Shown in pieces: positions 7,285-8,768 of a DNA stretch of 8,768 bases. The stretch covers positions 1 through 8,768 of the forward strand of contig JAUWHC010000081.1 in assembly GCA_030606095.1 (NCBI GenBank), in the 5' to 3' direction. The notes below the pieces were generated by a model. The model did no database searches, was not told the origin of the DNA, and was given only the letters and a program-made list of their open reading frames with translations. Numbering within the stretch: the first letter of the stretch is position 1; each line of letters begins with the position of its first letter. The translations under genes and the position numbers were made by a program. Source of the stretch: Promethearchaeota archaeon. GTDB taxonomy: Archaea; Asgardarchaeota; Lokiarchaeia; Sigyniarchaeales; SOKP01.

Positions 7285-7312
7285 TTAATTAATGAAAGGA
7301 TAGATAATTGAA

Positions 7313-8768
7313 ATGGCAGGTAATGATTTCAATCCTCAACAAATAGAAAAAAAGTGGCAAGAACGATGGGAAAAGGATAAAATTTTCGAAGTGAAGGAAG
7401 ATTCCAGAAAAGAAAAATACTACGTACTTGAGATGTATCCGTATCCCAGTGCTGAACTCCATATGGGACACTTACGGAATTATTCAATTGGCGACTCATT
7501 TGCACGTTATAAGCGAATGTGCGGGTATAATGTCCTTTACCCTATGGGCTATGATTGTGTTTCCCAATAAGAGAAATACCATAAGAGCTTTGGACTCCCC
7601 GCAGAAAACGCGGCAATCGACCACGGTGCTTATCCGGAAGAATGGACGAATTCGAATATTCAGGCTATACAAAAACAACAAAAAAGAATCGGTTTGTCTT
7701 ATGATTGGACGCGAATGATTTTTAGCCACGATCCTAGCTATTATAAATGGGATCAGTTCTTCTTTCTTCAAATGTATGAAATGGGGCTAGCCTATAGACA
7801 AGAGTCCTATGTAAACTGGTGTGCTCAATGTACAACAGTATTAGCTAATGAACAAGTACTAAATGGCAAATGCTGGAGATGTAGCTCTGATGTTGATCAA
7901 AAGTTTCTTACTCAATGGTACTTAAAAATACGGGAATATGCTGAAGAACTTTTAGATGGTTTGAATACCGTAGATTGGCCAGAAAAAGTAAAGATAATGC
8001 AGCGAAATTGGATTTCGAAATCTGAGGGTACTATGATTCGATTTCCTATAGTTGGGGAAGAGCGTACCGTTGATATCTTTACTACTAGGCCTGATACATT
8101 ATTTGGAGTTACTTTTATGGTTTTTGCCCCAGAACATCCATGGGTTCGTGAATGGGTAAAAGGAACTGAATATGGAAAAGAATACGAAAAATTCTATCAA
8201 GAAGTAATGCATCAAAATACATTTGAGAGGACTGACATTGATGTCGAGAAAAAGGGAATGTTTATTGGAAAATATTGTGTCAATCCATTGACCAAAGAAG
8301 AAATCCCTGTTTATATCTCGAATTTTGTTGTTTACGAGTATGGTGCTGGAGCTGTAATGTCTGTTCCTGCGCATGATTCCCGAGACTTCCAATTTGCTGT
8401 GAAATATAATCTACCAATAAAAATAGTTATTCAGCCGTTTGATTATGAAATACATGAAAAAAAAATGATTAGAGCATATGAAGGCGATGGAACTTTAGTT
8501 AATTCAGACGAGTTTAACGGTATGGAAAACCGCTCTGCCATAAAATCAATTACAAATAAGCTAGAAACAATGAAAATGGGGGAAGATACAATCAATTATA
8601 AATTAAGAGATTGGTTAATTTCCAGACAACGCTATTGGGGCTGTCCTATTCCAATTATTTATTGTGATACTTGTGGAATCGTTCCCGTACCTTACGAAGA
8701 CTTACCTGTGGAGCTACCTAAAGACGTAAAGTTCGCAGGTAAAGGAAATCCTCTTAAAACAAGTGTAA
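7313..8768 (+). CDS. leuS: Leucyl-tRNA synthetase, bacterial type, intron-containing and 3'-partial
   Basis: The enzyme charges tRNA-Leu with leucine in the cytoplasm. Coding parts are 7313-7555 and 7586-8768, giving 475 residues after removal of the 7556-7585 intron; the gene continues past the window. Spliced-protein landmarks are MYPYPSAELHMGH with the HMGH signature at 50-53, and GYDSFGLPAENAA across the splice at 79-91. A zinc site is formed by C160-x2-C163 and C177-x2-C180. The CP1 editing domain has TTRPDT at 247-252 and GAGAVMSVPAHD ending at Asp345; Thr252 and Asp345 fall on the E. coli numbers for the key editing residues. WLISRQRYWGCPIP follows at 424-437. The FGLPAEN form and the early CP1 mark the bacterial class of LeuRS, unlike the common archaeal GFHVTGTP form. 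The frame is open from 7571 to the end. Without splicing, translation stops at 7568 after 85 residues. Confidence 0.93.
7546..7590 (+). other. Bulge-helix-bulge RNA structure at the leuS splice sites
   Basis: Pairing by hand gives all elements of the canonical hBHBh fold. The outer exon helix is 7546-7549 with 7587-7590 (two Watson-Crick and two G-U pairs). The central 4-bp helix is 7550-7553 (TATG) with 7580-7583 (CATA). The two 3-base bulges are 7554-7556 and 7584-7586. The inner intron helix is 7557-7563 with 7573-7579 (GTGTTTC with GAAATAC, seven pairs including one G-U). The 9-base loop is 7564-7572. The 5' strand of the central helix is exon and the 3' strand is intron, the same arrangement as in archaeal pre-tRNAs. 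Confidence 0.88.
7556..7585 (+). other. 30-base BHB-type pre-mRNA intron in leuS
   Basis: Removing these 30 bases joins codon 81 (GAT, Asp) to AGC (Ser) in phase 0 and restores the invariant LeuRS segment. The insert would add Cys-Val-Ser-Gln, a TAA stop (7568-7570) and five more codons. These residues have no counterpart in LeuRS. The boundaries are those predicted independently by cutting between the second and third base of each bulge of the fold, AT^T at 7554-7556 and AG^A at 7584-7586. Expected processing is by the archaeal tRNA-splicing endonuclease followed by RtcB-type ligation. The stop codon lies in the terminal loop of the intron hairpin. Confidence 0.9.

Noticed and set aside
7313..7570. 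leuS as a pseudogene broken by a nonsense mutation
   Set aside because: The interruption is an exact 30-base insertion with BHB structure, and the frame stays open with conserved motifs for nearly 1200 bases after it. A decaying gene would not show this.
7568..7570. Stop-codon readthrough or a recoded amino acid at TAA
   Set aside because: TAA is not the selenocysteine (TGA) or pyrrolysine (TAG) codon. Readthrough would also keep nine extra residues in an invariant active-site block.
7567..7587. Direct repeat ATAAGAG at 7567-7573 and 7581-7587 as the cause of the insert
   Set aside because: Recombination between the copies removes 14 bases, which breaks the frame and does not restore the protein. 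Probably chance in A-rich DNA.
7428..7771. Overlapping open frames on both strands around the leuS intron
   Set aside because: They are other-frame readings of leuS; none has a recognisable motif, and the leuS frame accounts for all of this sequence after splicing.
1..8768. tRNA or rRNA genes, CRISPR arrays, insertion-sequence ends
   Set aside because: None seen by eye on either strand; intergenic gaps are all under 120 bases.

Overview
The window reads as archaeal DNA, A+T-rich and most likely from an uncultured lineage. Three things support this: the start of a coenzyme F420-0 glutamate ligase gene (cofE), a pair of radical-SAM genes of the archaeal LipS1/LipS2 lipoyl-synthase type, and a bulge-helix-bulge (BHB) intron, the substrate of the archaeal tRNA-splicing endonuclease. 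Promoters look archaeal (TATA boxes, few clear Shine-Dalgarno sites). The long nuclease-like protein and its N-terminal domain remind me of families common in Asgard (Lokiarchaeia-type) genomes. That is a recollection, not a test, and the phylum is left open.

Layout. From 3025 down to 1, the minus strand carries a tightly packed four-gene unit: radical-SAM enzyme A, a single-domain lipoate-protein ligase, radical-SAM enzyme B, and the first 33 codons of cofE. The first three genes together form a lipoate-assembly module: the two radical-SAM proteins would insert the two sulfurs into an octanoyl group and the ligase-family protein would handle attachment to the carrier protein. A 110-base divergent promoter region (3026-3135) separates this unit from a plus-strand two-gene unit (3136-7196). 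That unit has an unrecognised 203-residue protein joined by a 4-base ATGA overlap to a 1150-residue mosaic protein. The large protein has a Cys/His-containing N-terminal domain, three tandem ~94-residue repeats, two ~80-residue repeats, a possible PD-(D/E)XK nuclease domain and a clear C-terminal DEDDh exonuclease.

After an oligo-T terminator and a new promoter, leuS (leucyl-tRNA synthetase of the bacterial type) begins at 7313 and runs off the window end. Its reading frame is interrupted by a TAA at 7568, but this is not decay. A 30-base insert at 7556-7585 folds with its flanks into a complete BHB motif: 4-bp central helix, two 3-base bulges, and 4-bp and 7-bp flanking helices. The two cleavage sites predicted from the motif fall exactly where protein homology demands, restoring Gly-Tyr-Asp-Ser-Phe-Gly-Leu-Pro-Ala-Glu-Asn. 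This pre-mRNA intron in an essential tRNA synthetase gene is the most notable feature of the window. The mosaic exonuclease and its small partner are the second.
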